Below, piece by piece: positions 21,001 to 32,547 of a stretch of DNA of 64,000 nucleotides. How positions within the stretch are numbered: position 1 is the first letter of the stretch; every line of letters starts with the position of its first letter. The notes beneath the pieces were generated by a model. That model was not told where the DNA came from and ran no database searches. It saw only the letters and a program-made list of their open reading frames with translations. A program made the translations under genes and the position numbers. Origin of the DNA: Rebecca billardiae RCC1528 (Eukaryota; Haptophyta); contig OZ251231.1 in assembly GCA_965240325.2 (NCBI GenBank), positions 1,302,001 to 1,366,000 of the forward strand, given 5' to 3'.

Positions 21001-22688
21001 CCGCCGCCGCCATTCCCGCCGCCGAGCCCGCCGCCGAGCCCGCCGCCGCTGCCGCCGCCGCCGCCGCGTACGGAGCCGTTCCCGCCGCCGTCGCCGCCGA
21101 GCCCGCCGCCGTCGCCGCCTCCGCCGAGCCCGCCGCCGCTGCCACCCAGCCCGCCACCGTCACCGCCGCCCTCGCCCCCGCCGAGCTCGCCGCCCTCGCC
21201 GCCGCCAAGCCCGCCGCCGCCAAGCCCGCCGCCGAGCCCGCCGCCGAGCCCGCCGCCGAGCCCGCCGCCGAGCCCGCCGCCGAGCCCGCCGCCGCCGCCG
21301 CGCGTCGCGCCCTTTCCACCGCCGTCGCCGCCGAGCCTGCCGCCATCCGCGCCGCCGTCCGCGCCGCCGCCGCCGCCGCCGCCGCTCGTCCGAGCGTTGG
21401 TCTTCGGCATGGAGCCGAGCGCCGTCGCGCTGCCACCTGCTCCGGACGCGAACGCGACCGATGGCGGCGGCGGGCGGCGGCGTCTGCAGGGGGGCGGCGG
21501 CGGCGCGGCGGCACCGGTGCCGAGCGTGCTCACGCTGCACGGGCGCGGCTTTGCGTCCGGCGCGCTCGATGAGGGCGCCGGTGTGTTCTGCACGCTCCAC
21601 GCGGCCGCGGACGCGTCCGGGGACCCCCCGAGCGCCGCGCAGATTGTGAGCGGCGCCGCGCCCGCCGTCGCCACACTCAACGGCACGCTGGCCGACGACG
21701 AGAGAGTGGAGTGCTTTCTGCCGCCCTCCCTCGCGTCTCTCGGCGCGGGCGTATACGCCGTGTCACTCAGCCTCGAGCCCGGCGGCGCGGCCGTGCCCTC
21801 GCTCTTCGGCCCGCCGTCGCTCCGGCTGTACGACTTTGGCGCACAGGTGGCGCTGCTGGGCGTCGCGCCGGCCAGCGGCCCTTTGCGCGGCGGCACGGTG
21901 GTTACTCTCAGCGGCCGAAACTTTGAGCTGGCCGCGGCGGGCGCGGGCGGCGGCGGCGCGTCGTCGTCGTCGCGGCTGTGCTGCGTGCTGCCTGCGGGCG
22001 TCGGAGGGCAGGGCGACGGCTGCGCCTCGCCCGCGACGCTACTGCGCCCGCTCAACGGCACGAGCCGCGCGCGCTGCGTCGCGCCGAGTGCGCACGCCGC
22101 GGGCGCGCGCACCCTCGAGCTCGCGCTCCGCGCGGACGGCGACGGCGGCGGCGCGCGCGCGCCGCGCACCGCCTCCGGCACGCGCTTCGACTACTACGAC
22201 GACTCCGCCGTGCGCGTGCTCTCCGTCACGCCGGCGCGCGGCGTCGCGCGCGTGATGACGATCGTCGCCGTCGCGGGCGCGGGGGAGCTGCTGCGCGGCG
22301 AGAGCGTCCGTGCCGTCTTTGGCGCAGCGGCCGCGGAGCCGCCGCGGCCGGACGCGCTGGGCGCGGGCGTGCTGATGCAGCGCGCGGTGTACGCGGGGGC
22401 GCGCTCCGCGCCCGGCCGGCGCGTGCAGCTCTTCGTCACGCTCAACGGCCAGCAGTGGGTTCCCCGCGAGCCCAACGGCTCCGAAGCAGTTTGGTTCGAG
22501 TATGAAGAGGCGCCGCACGCGCCCGCGCTCGAGGGTGCGCACTTCGACCCGGGGAGCGGCGCGGCGCTGTTGCTCCGCTTCGACGCGCAGCCGACCGACC
22601 GCGCGGGGATGGGCAGCGGCCTCGGCCGCTGCGACGCGGTGCTCGACGACGAGACGCTCGAGCTGGTGCGCGGAGGAGGTGGCGCCGT

Positions 22689-22721
<33 letters not shown>

Positions 22722-23792
22722 CAGCGACGGCGGTGCGGACGCCGACGGCAGCGATGGCGGTGCGGACAGCGAGCCCGCGTGCCACTGGCGCGATGACTCG
22801 ACGCTGGTCATCCGGCTCAGCGGCGCGACGCGCGCCGCGCCCGGCTCGCGCGTCGGCGTGCGCGCGGGCGCGGTGCGGCCCGCGGCGTGCGCGGACGCAC
22901 CGTGTGCGGACGACGTTGCCGCGGGCAACGACGCAGCGTCCGTGCGTGTCGACCCCGACGCGCCGTGCGGCGACGCGCCGTGCCCGACGCCCGTGGCGGT
23001 GCTCCGTGCCCCCGAGACGCTCTCGGCGTGTGCCAACGAGTCGCTCGTGCTCGACGGCGGCGCGTCGAGCCGCGGCGGCGTCGCGCCGCCGAGCTTCAGC
23101 TGGGGCCTCGACCTGACCGCGTCGGGCGCGGGCGCGGCGGCGGTGGACGGCGCGCTGCGCGCGCTCCCGCCGTCCGCTTCGAGCGTGAGCCTGCGTGAGC
23201 TCCCCGCCGCCACGTCCACGCGCGGCTTGGTCGTCGCGCTGCGAGTCACCTCGTTCCTCGGCGCGAGGTCGGACCTCGCGTGGGCGGAGGTGCGGCGCGC
23301 GCGCACGCCCGCGCCGGCGGTTACTATCGACGGCGCGCCCGCGAGCGCGGTGCGCGCGGACAGGCCGCTGGAGCTCCTGGCAAGGGTGAGCCAGCTGCCG
23401 CCGTGCTGGCCGGCGGAGCTGCGCGGCCGCGTGGAGCTGCGCTGGCGCGCGCTGCGCGCGACGCCGCTCGACGCCGCCGCCGCGGCCGAGCCCGCGCCCA
23501 CCCCGACGCTCGCGCCGTGGGCGCACGACGCGCACCTGCGCGTGCCGGCGCGCGCGCTGCGCGCCGCGCACGCCTACGAGTTCGAGGTTGTCGCGCGCAT
23601 GGCGGACGAGCCGCGCGCGGCGTCGAGCGCGCGCGCGACGGTGGTCGTGCGCCGCTCGGCGCCGGTCGTCGCGCTCGCCGAGGCCGCGCGCGTCGTCGGC
23701 GAGACCGAGCCGTTGCTAGCCGACGCGTCGTCCAGCTACGACCCCGGCTCGGGGCGCGGCTCGGACGCGCTCGAGTTTTCGTGGCGGCTCGC

Positions 23793-23827
<35 letters not shown>

Positions 23828-26800
23828 CGGCGGTGCCACTCCCGCGTAACGCGAGCGAGCCCTCGCCAGGCGTGCTGCTCGTGCCGGGCGGCGCGCTCCC
23901 GCCGGGCGAGTACACGCTGCGGCTGTCCGCGCGCGTGCGCGGCGCCTCGTCGGACGACGACGCCGCGAGCGGCTCGGCCAGCATGACGCTCACCGTCGTC
24001 GAGGGCGCGCTGCCCACGGCGGAGCTGCTGCCGCTGCGCCGCGCGCTGTATAACCCAACGTGGCGGCTGCCCGCCGAGCGGCTCGTGATCGAGGCGAGGC
24101 GCGCCGACGCGCGCGCGTACGCGTACGCGTGGCGCGCGCTCGTCGTCGGCGCGCGCGGCACGCTCTCCGCCGCGCCGCTCAACCTGAGCGACACGGCGGC
24201 AACGACGACCACCGGGGACGGCACGGCCGTGCTCGCGTTCAGAAGCGGCGCGCTCGCGCCCGGCGCCGAGTACGTGTTCGAGCTGCGCGTGACCGACGTG
24301 GCGCGGCCGGGCGGACGCGCGGGGCACGCCTCCGTCCGCGTGCGCATCAACCGGCCACCGTTTGGTGGCTCGCTCGGCGTGCTCGACGCGGCCGGCGCCG
24401 CGCTCGCGCCGGGCGCGCGCGTGCCGCTCGGCGACGAGATTGCAATCTCGGCGGAGGGGTGGGCGGACGACGGCGCGGAGGACCTGCCGCTGCGCTACGC
24501 CTTCGAGTTCGCCGAGATTGCAATCTCGGCCGAGGGCGCCGAGATTGCACTCTCGGCCGAGGACTGGGTGCCGCTCAGCAGCCTGCGCGCGGCCGACGCG
24601 CCCGCGCTCCGCGCAGTGCTGCTACCCGCCGGCCGGCTGCGCGTCGCGGTGCGGGTGGCGGACGCGGGCGGCGCAGAGGCGCGGAGGAGCGCCCGCCTCG
24701 AGGTGGTCGCGCCGCCGCGCGAGGCGCTCGACGCGGCGGCGCTCGGCGCGCTGCTCGTGCGCGCGCGCGCGGCGGTCGACCGCGCGGACGCGGCGGGCGC
24801 GCTCCGACTCGTGAAGACGGTCGCCACGCTCGACGCCGCGGCCTCGCCGCCCGCGGCCGCGCTGCTGAGCGTCGCGCGCGACGCGGGCGCGCGCGGCGGC
24901 GGCGGCTCGGAGGCGCGCGCGCAGCACGCCGCCGCGCTCGGCGCCATCGTCAGCGTCGGCGGCGGCTCTCTGCTCGACTCGGACGGCGCGTCGCAGGCGG
25001 ACGCGCTGGCGCAGGCCGCGGAGATCGCGCGCGCCGCGCGCGCCGCGGGCGAGGGCGTCGACCCGCTCACGGCGGCGGCGCTCGTGCAAACGGCCGACCG
25101 GGCGCTGCTAGCCAACGCGACGAGCGGCGTCGCGCCCGCCGACGCGGTGCGCGTGGGCGTCGCCGCGCTCGAGCTCGCCTCCGCGCTGACGCGCGCGCTG
25201 CTCGCCGGCGCCGCGCCGGGCGAGCCCACCGTGCAGCTGCGGGGCGCCGCCCTTGGGCTTGCCGCGGCGCGCGTGCGCGCGGACACGCTCGCGGCCGCGC
25301 AGGCGGGCGGCGGCGGCGGCGGCGGCGGCGGCGGCTGGATTGACCTTGGGCTTGGCGGCACGAGTAGCGGCGTGCTCGTGCCCGCGGCGACGCTCGGCGC
25401 GCGCGGCGAGGTCGACATCGTACTCACCGCCATCGCTGTCCGCACGCCAGAGCTCGACTCCGCCCTGCGGAACGAGACGGCCGCCTCGGAGGGCGGCGGC
25501 GACGCGGCGGCCGCGGCGGCGCTCGCGGCGGCGCGCGCGCTCGGCGGCGCCGCGCTCAGCGGCCAGCCGTTCACCACCGCCATCATGTCGGCCTCTCTCT
25601 ACTCTGTCGAGACGGGCGAGCCGCTTCGCGTCGCTGAGCTCGCCGAGCCCGTGATTCTCGCGCTGCCGCCGCTGCTCAGCGCGCCTCCGGTGGGCGAGGC
25701 CGCGAGCGCCGCCGCCGTCAGCGACGGCGACGGCGACGACGGCGGCGGCGGCGGCGGCGGCGGCCTCGTGAACTCCTGCCGGTACTGGGACGACGCGCGC
25801 GCGCGGTGGTCGCGGCTCGGCTGCGCGCGCGTGCGCGCGCCCGCTGGGCGCGACCCCTCGCTGCTGCACTGCGCGTGCGACCACCTCACCACCTTTGCGG
25901 GGCTCGGCTTCCCCGCGAGCGAGGCGGAGGCGCGCGCGGACGCGGACGGCGGCGCGGAGCTCAACACGTTCGATGCCTCCGATGCGATCCAGGTACTGAG
26001 CGACCCGGCGGAGGGGCACCGGGAGAATCAGACGGTCTACCGACTGGTGTACCTGTTGGCTGGCGCGAATGGGCTCGCGCTGCTGCTCGCGCTGCTCGCC
26101 GACCGGCGCGGCCGCGCGCTGTATGACCGGTGGCATGCGTCTGAGCTGAAGACGAGCGGGCACGCGGTGCAGCCGCCCGCGGCGCGCGTGTCCTCCGGCG
26201 CCGAGCGCGACAGCAGCCGCTCCTCCGAGCGGGGCAGCGGCGCGCGCCGCGCGAGCGCCGCCGACGCGCCGCCCGCCGCACCGTCCAGGGTCGCGACTGA
26301 GCTGCGCAGCGCGCCGTCGACCGTTGAGCGGCTGCGGAGGCGCCGGCTGCGACAGCACGCCGACGCGGCGGCGCAGCAGCCGCCGCCGCCCGCGCCGTTC
26401 GACCCGCCGCCGGACGCGCCGCGCGGCCTGCGGCTGCCGCCACGCCCCGCCGCTCGTGACACCGAGCGCCGCGACGGGCTCCCGCGCCGCCGCGACTCCG
26501 TGTGGGCCTCGGAGCCCGGTCCGAAGCCGCGCGGCGCCGCGCCGGCGCGCGCGGGCTCGGCGCGCGCGCGCGCCACGCTCCTAGCGCAGAGGCTGCTGGA
26601 TGAACACACGCTGCTCGTGCTGCTGCTCGGCGCGCCCGCGCGCGGCGTGCGCAAGGCCGAGCTGGTGCAGACGCTCTTCGACCTCGCGGCGGTGCAGCTT
26701 CTGCTCGAGGTTGTTCTGTATGACCGCTCCGCCGACGCGGGCGGCCAGCCGCGCGCGCTCACCGTTCTCGTCTACGCCGCCGTCGCCGCGGCGGTTGCGC

Positions 26801-29800
26801 TACCCGCGCTCGCGCTCTGCCGCGCGCTGTGGGCGCTCGGCCGCGCGCGCGACGGCGTGGAGGCGCCGCCGGCCGCGCGGCTGTATCGAGCCCTCCGGCA
26901 GACGCTCGACGGCACCGGCCTCCCCGCGGCGACCGCGCGCAGCGCCCGCGTCTCAAAGGCCCTTGACTCGGCGCAGCACAACGACCATCAGGCGCCCGCG
27001 ACACGCGATCCGGTCGGCGCCGACGCGGGCGCCGACGGCGCCGAGGGCGGTGCGCCCGACGGCGGCCAGCCGCGCGCGCTGCCGACGCTCCAGGGGCCCG
27101 TGCGCGCGGACGTGCCGCCATCGCCGCCGCAGCAACTGCTGGAGGCGCTCGACTCGGAGCCCGCGCGCACGGCCGAGCGCTCGCCAGTAAGGCTCACCGG
27201 GCGCGGCTCGCCCGCCGCGCGCGCCGGCGGGCCGCGCAGCGCGACGCAGCGCGGCATGCGCGTCACGCCCGTCCGCGGCTCGCCCCCCGCGCGGCCAGGC
27301 ACCGCGGGCGTCGTGCTCAGCGGCACCACGATCGTCGCGCCTCTCCAGCCCTCCGCCTCCGACGGCAGCGGGCGGCTCGCGGCGCTCGCGGCGGAGCGCG
27401 CCGGCGCGCGCGACGACGCTGAGGCCATCGCACGTGATGGCCGCTCGGCTGCGCGCGCGACCGTGAGCACGGCGCCGCCCGGCGCGCGGCCGCGCTCGGC
27501 GACGCGCGGCGCGAGTGCGCTCCCGCCCTCAGAGCGCGAGAAGCTCGCGCCGTCAAGCCGGCCGGGCTCCGGAGCCCGCCGCGCCGCCACGCCGCCGCCG
27601 CCGCCCTCGCCGCCGGCGAGCACTCCGCCAGTGCACCCGCCGCCGTCGCCGCCCGCGCCGGCGCCGGGCGCGGGCGGCGGCCGTCCGCCGCCCGCGCCGC
27701 CGGGCGGCGACGTGCGGCGCAACAGCGGCAGCGGGCCGCCGCAGCACACCGAGCGGGTGGCGCCGCCGGTGGGCGCTCTGCCCGGCGGCGCAGCCGACAG
27801 CCGGCCGCCGCCCGCGCCGCCGGGCGGCGACGTGCGTCGCAACAGCAACGGCCCGCAGCGCACCGGTCGGATGCCGCCGCCGGTGGGCGCTGCCTGCGCG
27901 CCCAAGCCGCCGCAGCGCTCGGCCAGCGGCGCGCTGCCTCAGGCCGCGCACCTCAACTCCAGCTGCCCCGCCGGCTCCCGCCCGCCGGGCGCGCGCGTGC
28001 CAGCGAGGCTCGCTGGCCGGGATAACCGCTCGGGCGCGCCGCCGCGCAGGCAGCCGCTGCCGCCGCCGGGCAAGCTGCAGCTGTGCGCCGGCAGCGCCGC
28101 CAAGCCACCGACGCCTCTCAAGACCGCGTGGAGCGGCGGCGCGCCGCCCGCGGTGGCCAGCCCAGCCCCGCCGCCGCCGCCGCTGCAGCCGGTGCCCTCG
28201 CAGCCCTCGCCGGAGCTCACGAGCCCAGAGGACGCGATGCCGACACCGGTGGCCGTGCCCGCGCCCTCGTCGCGCCGACCCTCAACCAACCCGACGCTGG
28301 CCACCGGCGCGCCGCCGCCGCCGCCCGCGCCAGACGCGGCCGCCGCCGCGCCGCGCGCCGGTCAGAAGTGGGCCGTCGTACGGCCGCCGACCAGCTCGGC
28401 GGCCGCGCCGGCGGCGGAGGCAGCCGCGCCGGCCTCGAGCGCGCCGCCGCCGCCGCCGCCGCCGGTGGCGGCAGCCGACACACCTGCACCCGCCGTGCCA
28501 CCGCCTGTGCACCCCTCGCCAGAAAGCCCGTCGCCGGCCGCGCGCCAAAGCCTGTCGCCGGCCGCGCGCGACCTCCGCACACCGCCGAGCGCGAGCGCGA
28601 TGGCGGCGCTCGGCGCATGCGCACAGCGCGCCGAGGCGAGCGCGGCCGCGGCGCCCGCCGCCTCGGCCTCGCCGCCGCGCCGCGTGATCGCCGCGCCCAT
28701 CCTGCTGAGCACTCGCATGACTGCCGATGAATGGCGGCTCGACGCGTCACCAAGCCAGGGGGTGGCAAGGTCGCCGCCGCCGCCGCCGCCGGGGCGCGGC
28801 GCGGCGGCGCCGTCCGGCGCGCGGCCGAGCGCGGCCCCGGCGGCAGCGCCGGCACCGGCGCCGCGCGTGCAGACGCCACCGCCCGCGCCGACGCCGCCGC
28901 CCGCGGCCTCCTCCGCCGCGCCGGCCACGGCCACCCAGGCCGCACGCCCGTTGCCCGGTGCGCTGCGCCTGCCCGCAGACTTGACGACCGACCAGGCCGC
29001 GCCGCCCGCCGGCACGCCCGGCACGCCGCCGATCGGTGTGCACACGCCGTCGCCGCGCAGCTCCGGCGGCGCGCGGCGCGCGCTCGAGCGGCCGATCGTC
29101 ACCTTCGCACCGGAGGCGGATGACGCGCCGCCGGCGGCGGCGGCGGCGGCGGCGGCGGAGCGGGCCGCCACGCCCACGGCCGCCGCCTCCTTCGAGCGCG
29201 CCGCCGAGCTCAGCGAGCTCGAGAGACACGCCCTGCGGGTTCTCGTGAGGCTCTTCGACTCGACCAAGCGAAGGCGGCTCGGCGTCAAGTCACTCGGGAT
29301 GCTCGCCACCGAGCTCGGCGACCCGATGACGGTGCCCGAGCTGCGGCGGCTACTGCGCGCGGTCGGCGGGCGCGGCGCGGGCGCGCACGGCAGCCTCGAG
29401 GTCGGCTCAGAGGAGCTCGTGGCGTGGTACGCCCGCGCCAAGGCGGCGGACGCGCGCGCCGCGCGGCGGCGCGCGCGCTGCGCACCGCCGCCACCGCCAC
29501 GCGCCCGAGCGCTCGTCGCGTGGGCTGCGATGCTTGGCATCTTCGCAGGCGTGTGCGCCCTCGTGATCGTGTACGGGCGCCTCTTCGGCGAGGCGCAGAC
29601 GGTCGCGATGCTCCAGTCGTGGGGACTAGCGCTGCTCAGCTCGGTCCTCGTGCAAGAGGCACTGATCGCCGGCCTCGCGCAGCTGCTGTCGGCGCTCGGC
29701 CGGCGCGGCCTCGGCCGCACGCACGATCTCGCGGGCACGTCGATCGACGCGCTGGTCTCCGGCCGGCATGATGGCCACATTTTCCGAGGCGTCTCGCGCA

Positions 29801-29835
29801 GCCTCGCGGCGGTGCGCTTCTTCTTCCGCGGCTAG
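12059..29835 (+). CDS. Giant RCC1-SPPP-IPT-REJ-GPS membrane receptor (polycystin-1-like)
   Basis: Exons are 12059-12216, 12321-12500, 12601-13293, 13494-13673 and 13935-29835. They sum to 5,703 residues in a consistent phase. Residues 1-28 are a signal peptide. Residues about 30-430 hold seven RCC1-type repeats, each with C(W/F)G-x3-(R/N/S/A)-G-(Q/R/K)-(L/H)-G, enough for a seven-bladed propeller. About 437-2887 is (SPPP)n, probably glycosylated and rod-like. IPT/TIG-like and REJ-like regions follow (about 2900-4300). Then comes a GPS motif (CRYWDD, W, GC, CACDHLTTFAG; about 4350-4394), where adhesion receptors and polycystin-1 self-cleave. Hydrophobic segments lie at about 4438, 4650, 4677, 5595 and 5628. 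The segment LLDEHTLLVLLLGAPARG resembles the polycystin-1 membrane region, but no PLAT domain is seen. An EF-hand-like pair is at about 5492-5578. Likely role: cell-surface sensor or adhesion protein (inference). Exon 5 may hide further in-frame introns. Confidence 0.85.
15181..16560 (+). repeat. 429-bp higher-order repeat inside the SPPP array
   Basis: The same long block, recognisable by AGCCCACCGCCCTCACCCCC, starts at 15181, 15610, 16039 and 16531. The first two intervals are exactly 429 bp (143 codons) and the third is 492 bp. The blocks share the order of synonymous variants, so they are recent segmental duplications rather than independent slippage. Confidence 0.8.
20080..21345 (+). repeat. 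Repeated RTEPFPPPSPP module
   Basis: Near the end of the proline rod, PPPPRTEPFPPPSPP recurs at about 20090, 20285, 20482, 20658, 20850 and 21066. A seventh, diverged copy (PPPPRVAPFPPPSPP) is near 21299. Spacing is 176-235 bp. Each copy inserts a charged-aromatic node (R-T-E-P-F) into the rod. Confidence 0.85.
24435..24560. repeat. Three palindromic AEIAISAE-encoding units
   Basis: CGAGATTGCAATCTCG (24435-24450) and GCCGAGATTGCAATCTCGGC (24511-24530, a perfect 20-bp palindrome) are followed by a one-base variant at about 24540-24556. All are in frame inside the REJ-like region and encode E-I-A-(I/L)-S-A-E. Their AT-rich cores contrast with the surrounding very GC-rich sequence. Confidence 0.85.
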
Positions 29836-30304
29836 CCGTTTGTGAATTGTGGTGGCGCACGGCCGCGCACGCTGCGCCGGGCCAAACGGCGCCCAGCTAG
29901 CCCCAGGTGCCACAGCTCGGTCGCTGATGACGACTCGCTCTGCCAAGACTGAGACTGACTAGACTGGTGAGAAGTGGGCGGAGCTAATAGATCGCGCAGC
30001 ATTGATACGGGCCTCACTACTCAGCCGCCTGGTAGCAGGCTGAGTGACTGGCTCGGCTCCCCTCACCCCTGCCCATCAGTCTGAGTCGGCCAGCAGTGGT
30101 GTCGTTGATGATGCGCGCCTTTTGCGCGCCTTGATATTTGATATGCCCTGCATTTATTCCGTGTCTCGATCCAAAGGACCGCGCGCTATATATGATGTAA
30201 TCCGGACGACGAAGGTTATTTGTTGTGTCAGAGATGTCCGGGTGCCCGCCGACGCGACGGAGTCGGAGGAATACCGCTTGCGGGCTGCAATCCAGAGACT
30301 CAGA
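29836..30304. other. Intergenic region between giant gene and foldback cluster
   Basis: No gene is seen. The 3' end of the giant transcript should lie in the first part. A TATATATGA patch occurs near 30186-30194. Base 30304 is the last base of the left target duplication of the first foldback element. Confidence 0.5.
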
Positions 30305-32530
30305 GCAAGGGTGGTCAGGGTCGCCGACTCCAGCGGAGCCCGGCGCCGGAACTTCACTCCCAGATTTTTGGAGCGGAGCGGCGCGCGGGGCCGCCGCCGC
30401 TGTGGCGGGCCGCTCGGGGCGTGCACGGCGTGGGCTCGTGCGGCCGCTGCCGCGCACGCCGAGTGATCTGGCGCGGGCTCGCGGCTTGTTGATGGCCTCG
30501 CGCGCCGCAGCGCGCCGCGCGCCTTGCCTGGCTTCGCCGTTCTCGCGCCTCGGCCACCGTGCACGCATGCGACGCCAAACCGCAAGCTCGGCATACCTCT
30601 CAGCCGAGCTACAGAGCGTGCGCGTGCCTTGTGCGACGCGACGCGGGCATTGCCGCCGGGCGATGTAGTCGTAGTGTGAGCGCGCGCTGTGAAGCCTCAG
30701 CGCGGACCGAGAGTGTCTTTGACGCCTCGGTCAGCTGTCGACAACTGCTGGCGCACCAACCTCCGATGGACATGTCCGTTCAACGAAGGGCGATCGCGAC
30801 GCTGAGACTCGTGAAGACTAGGCGAGCGCTATAGCCAAGAAGACATACGTCATCACGACGTGCGTGTGGGCCTTGCGTGACGATGCGACGTGACGATTGC
30901 CCCGGCAAGAGAGTCAGTCGTCAAGCTTTGAGCAGTGGTCAGCGAACAGACGGTCCACGCGCGTAAGCAGCAACATTTCATTGCTCTCGATCCGCGCTGA
31001 GGCTTCACGGCGCGTGCTCACACTACGACTACATCGCCCGGCGGCAATGCCCGCGTCGCGTCGCGCAAGGCACCTGCACGCTCGGCTGAGAGGTATGCCG
31101 AGCTTGCGGTTTGGCGTCGCATGCGTGCACGGTGGCCGAGGCGCGAGAACGGCGAAGCCAGGCAAGGCGCGCGGCGCGCTGCGGCGCGCGAGGCCATCAA
31201 CAAGCCGCGAGCCCGCGCCAGATCACTCGGCGTGCGCGGCAGCGGCCGCACGAGCCCACGCCGTGCACGCCCCGAGCGGCCCGCCACAGCGGCGGCGGCC
31301 CCGCGCGCCGCTCCGCTCCAAAAATCTGGGAGTGAAGTTCCGGCGCCGGGCTCCGCCAAGGGTAGTAAGGGTGAGCAACTCCGCTGGCGACAGCCGCCGA
31401 GGTCGGTCGGGCTCTGTTTGCCCCGGCGCCCGGTGCGAGCGGAGCGGAGCGAGTACTATCAGCGGCGGAGGGCGCTGAGGCCGCGCACGGCGTGAGGCGC
31501 GGCGTCGGCCGAGTCGGTCCGCGGAGGATGCGCGGCGCTCGGCCCGCTGCGCAGCAGCAGTGTGCCTCACTTTGCCCCGAGCGCTGTCCTCCGCGTCGCC
31601 TCCTTCCCGCCTTGGAGCAGCACGCATGTGCGCGTCGCCACCTCGAAGGCGGCACGGGCTTGCTCAGACGACCGCGCGCGTGTGGCGCGCGACTTGGTCG
31701 ACTGCGCGCGCGCGCTGCCGCGGTGCAAGGTAGCGCCACCGCATACGCGCGCCGTGGCCTTGCGAGAGCGTGTGCGCGGACGTGAGTGCGAGCTCACACA
31801 CATGTCTAATGCTGCTTGCGCATCCGACTAGTGCCGAGTGACGTGAAGCTGAAAAAGACAGCGGCGTGAGTGTTGGTACCATCGATGCGGAGCCTTAGCG
31901 TCCGCTTGCATTCGTGCTGAGAAGGCATACACACGGCTAGGCCTTCGTCATGGGTATCCAATGTCACTCAACACCTCGCTGATCGACCGACGAGCGCCGG
32001 CGTGAGGCCGACAGCGAACCATTCGTGAGAGCAAGCAGACAAGCGAGCACTACGCTCGTGAGATGGCCGTGAGCAAAGGCTCGCGCGGGCACGGCGCGCG
32101 TATGCGGTGGCGCTACCTTGCACCGCGGCAGCGCGCGCGCGCAGTCGACCAAGTCGCGCGCCACACGCGCGCGGTCGTCTGAGCAAGCCCGTGCCGCCTT
32201 CGAGGTGGCGACGCGCACATGCGTGCTGCTCCAAGGCGGGAAGGAGGCGACGCGGAGGACGGCGCTCGGGGCAAAGTGAGGCGCACTGCTGCTGCGCAGC
32301 GGGCCGAGCGCCGCGCATCCTCCGCGGACCGACTCGGCCGACGCCGCGCCTCACGCCGTGCGCGGCCTCAGCGCCCTCCGCCGCTGATAGTACTCGCTCC
32401 GCTCCGCTCGCACCGGGCGCCGAGGCAAACAGAGCCCGACCGACCTCGGCGGCTGTCGCCAGCGGAGTTGCTCACCCTTACTACCCTTGGCTCCGCTCCG
32501 GCTGGAGTCGGCGACCCTGACCACCCTTGC
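30305..32530. mobile_element. Foldback element A (interrupted by element B)
   Basis: Long terminal inverted repeats start GCAAGGGTGG at 30305 and end CCACCCTTGC at 32530, flanked by the 5-bp direct repeat TCAGA (30300-30304 and 32531-32535). The left arm is about 30305-30713. The right arm is about 30984-31355 and resumes at 32496-32530, because element B sits in it. The arms are near-identical; the left has an 8-bp insertion near 30610. The inner loop is about 270 bp and holds no transposase. Without B and one copy of its target duplication the element is about 1,086 bp. It appears to be a non-autonomous DNA transposon. Confidence 0.85.
31356..32490. mobile_element. Foldback element B, nested in element A
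   Basis: Arms of about 401 bp (31356-31756 and 32090-32490) are inverted copies starting CCAAGGGTAG and ending CTACCCTTGG. The 5-bp direct repeat CTCCG flanks both sides (31351-31355 and 32491-32495). Removing B and one CTCCG rejoins element A's right arm into an almost exact match to its left arm. The loop of 333 bp has no convincing frame. Length is 1,135 bp. Confidence 0.9.
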
Positions 32531-32547
32531 TCAGAGCAAAGGAATCA

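Larger units (their letters stand above)
14033..21388 (+). repeat. SPPP-encoding minisatellite, 7.3 kb
   Basis: A 12-bp unit, mostly CCGCCG followed by AGCCCG- or TCGCCG-type variants, runs in frame for more than 600 copies. Every variant keeps Ser-Pro-Pro-Pro; occasional extra Pro codons give PPPPSPPP, and rare Arg, Gly, His, Val or Leu substitutions occur. Serine is encoded by both AGC and TCN. The stretch from about 19481 to 19680 is nearly perfect (CCGCCGCCCAGC units). Hydroxyproline-rich SPPP rods are known in algal wall and matrix proteins such as pherophorins. Confidence 0.95.

Noticed and set aside
12521-21649. Plus-strand frame of 3,042 codons rich in Arg/His
   Set aside because: Out-of-frame reading of the same array. 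Stop codons are simply rare in 12-bp GC repeats.
13908-22181. Minus-strand frame of 2,757 codons rich in Gly-Gly-Gly-Leu/Glu/Asp
   Set aside because: It is the exact antisense of the SPPP array: GGC-rich complement of CCG-rich units. It has no domain, while the sense strand encodes a coherent receptor.
30154-31478. Arg/Ala-rich frames occurring on both strands with the same protein
   Set aside because: They are the two arms of foldback element A read in opposite directions, not a duplicated gene.
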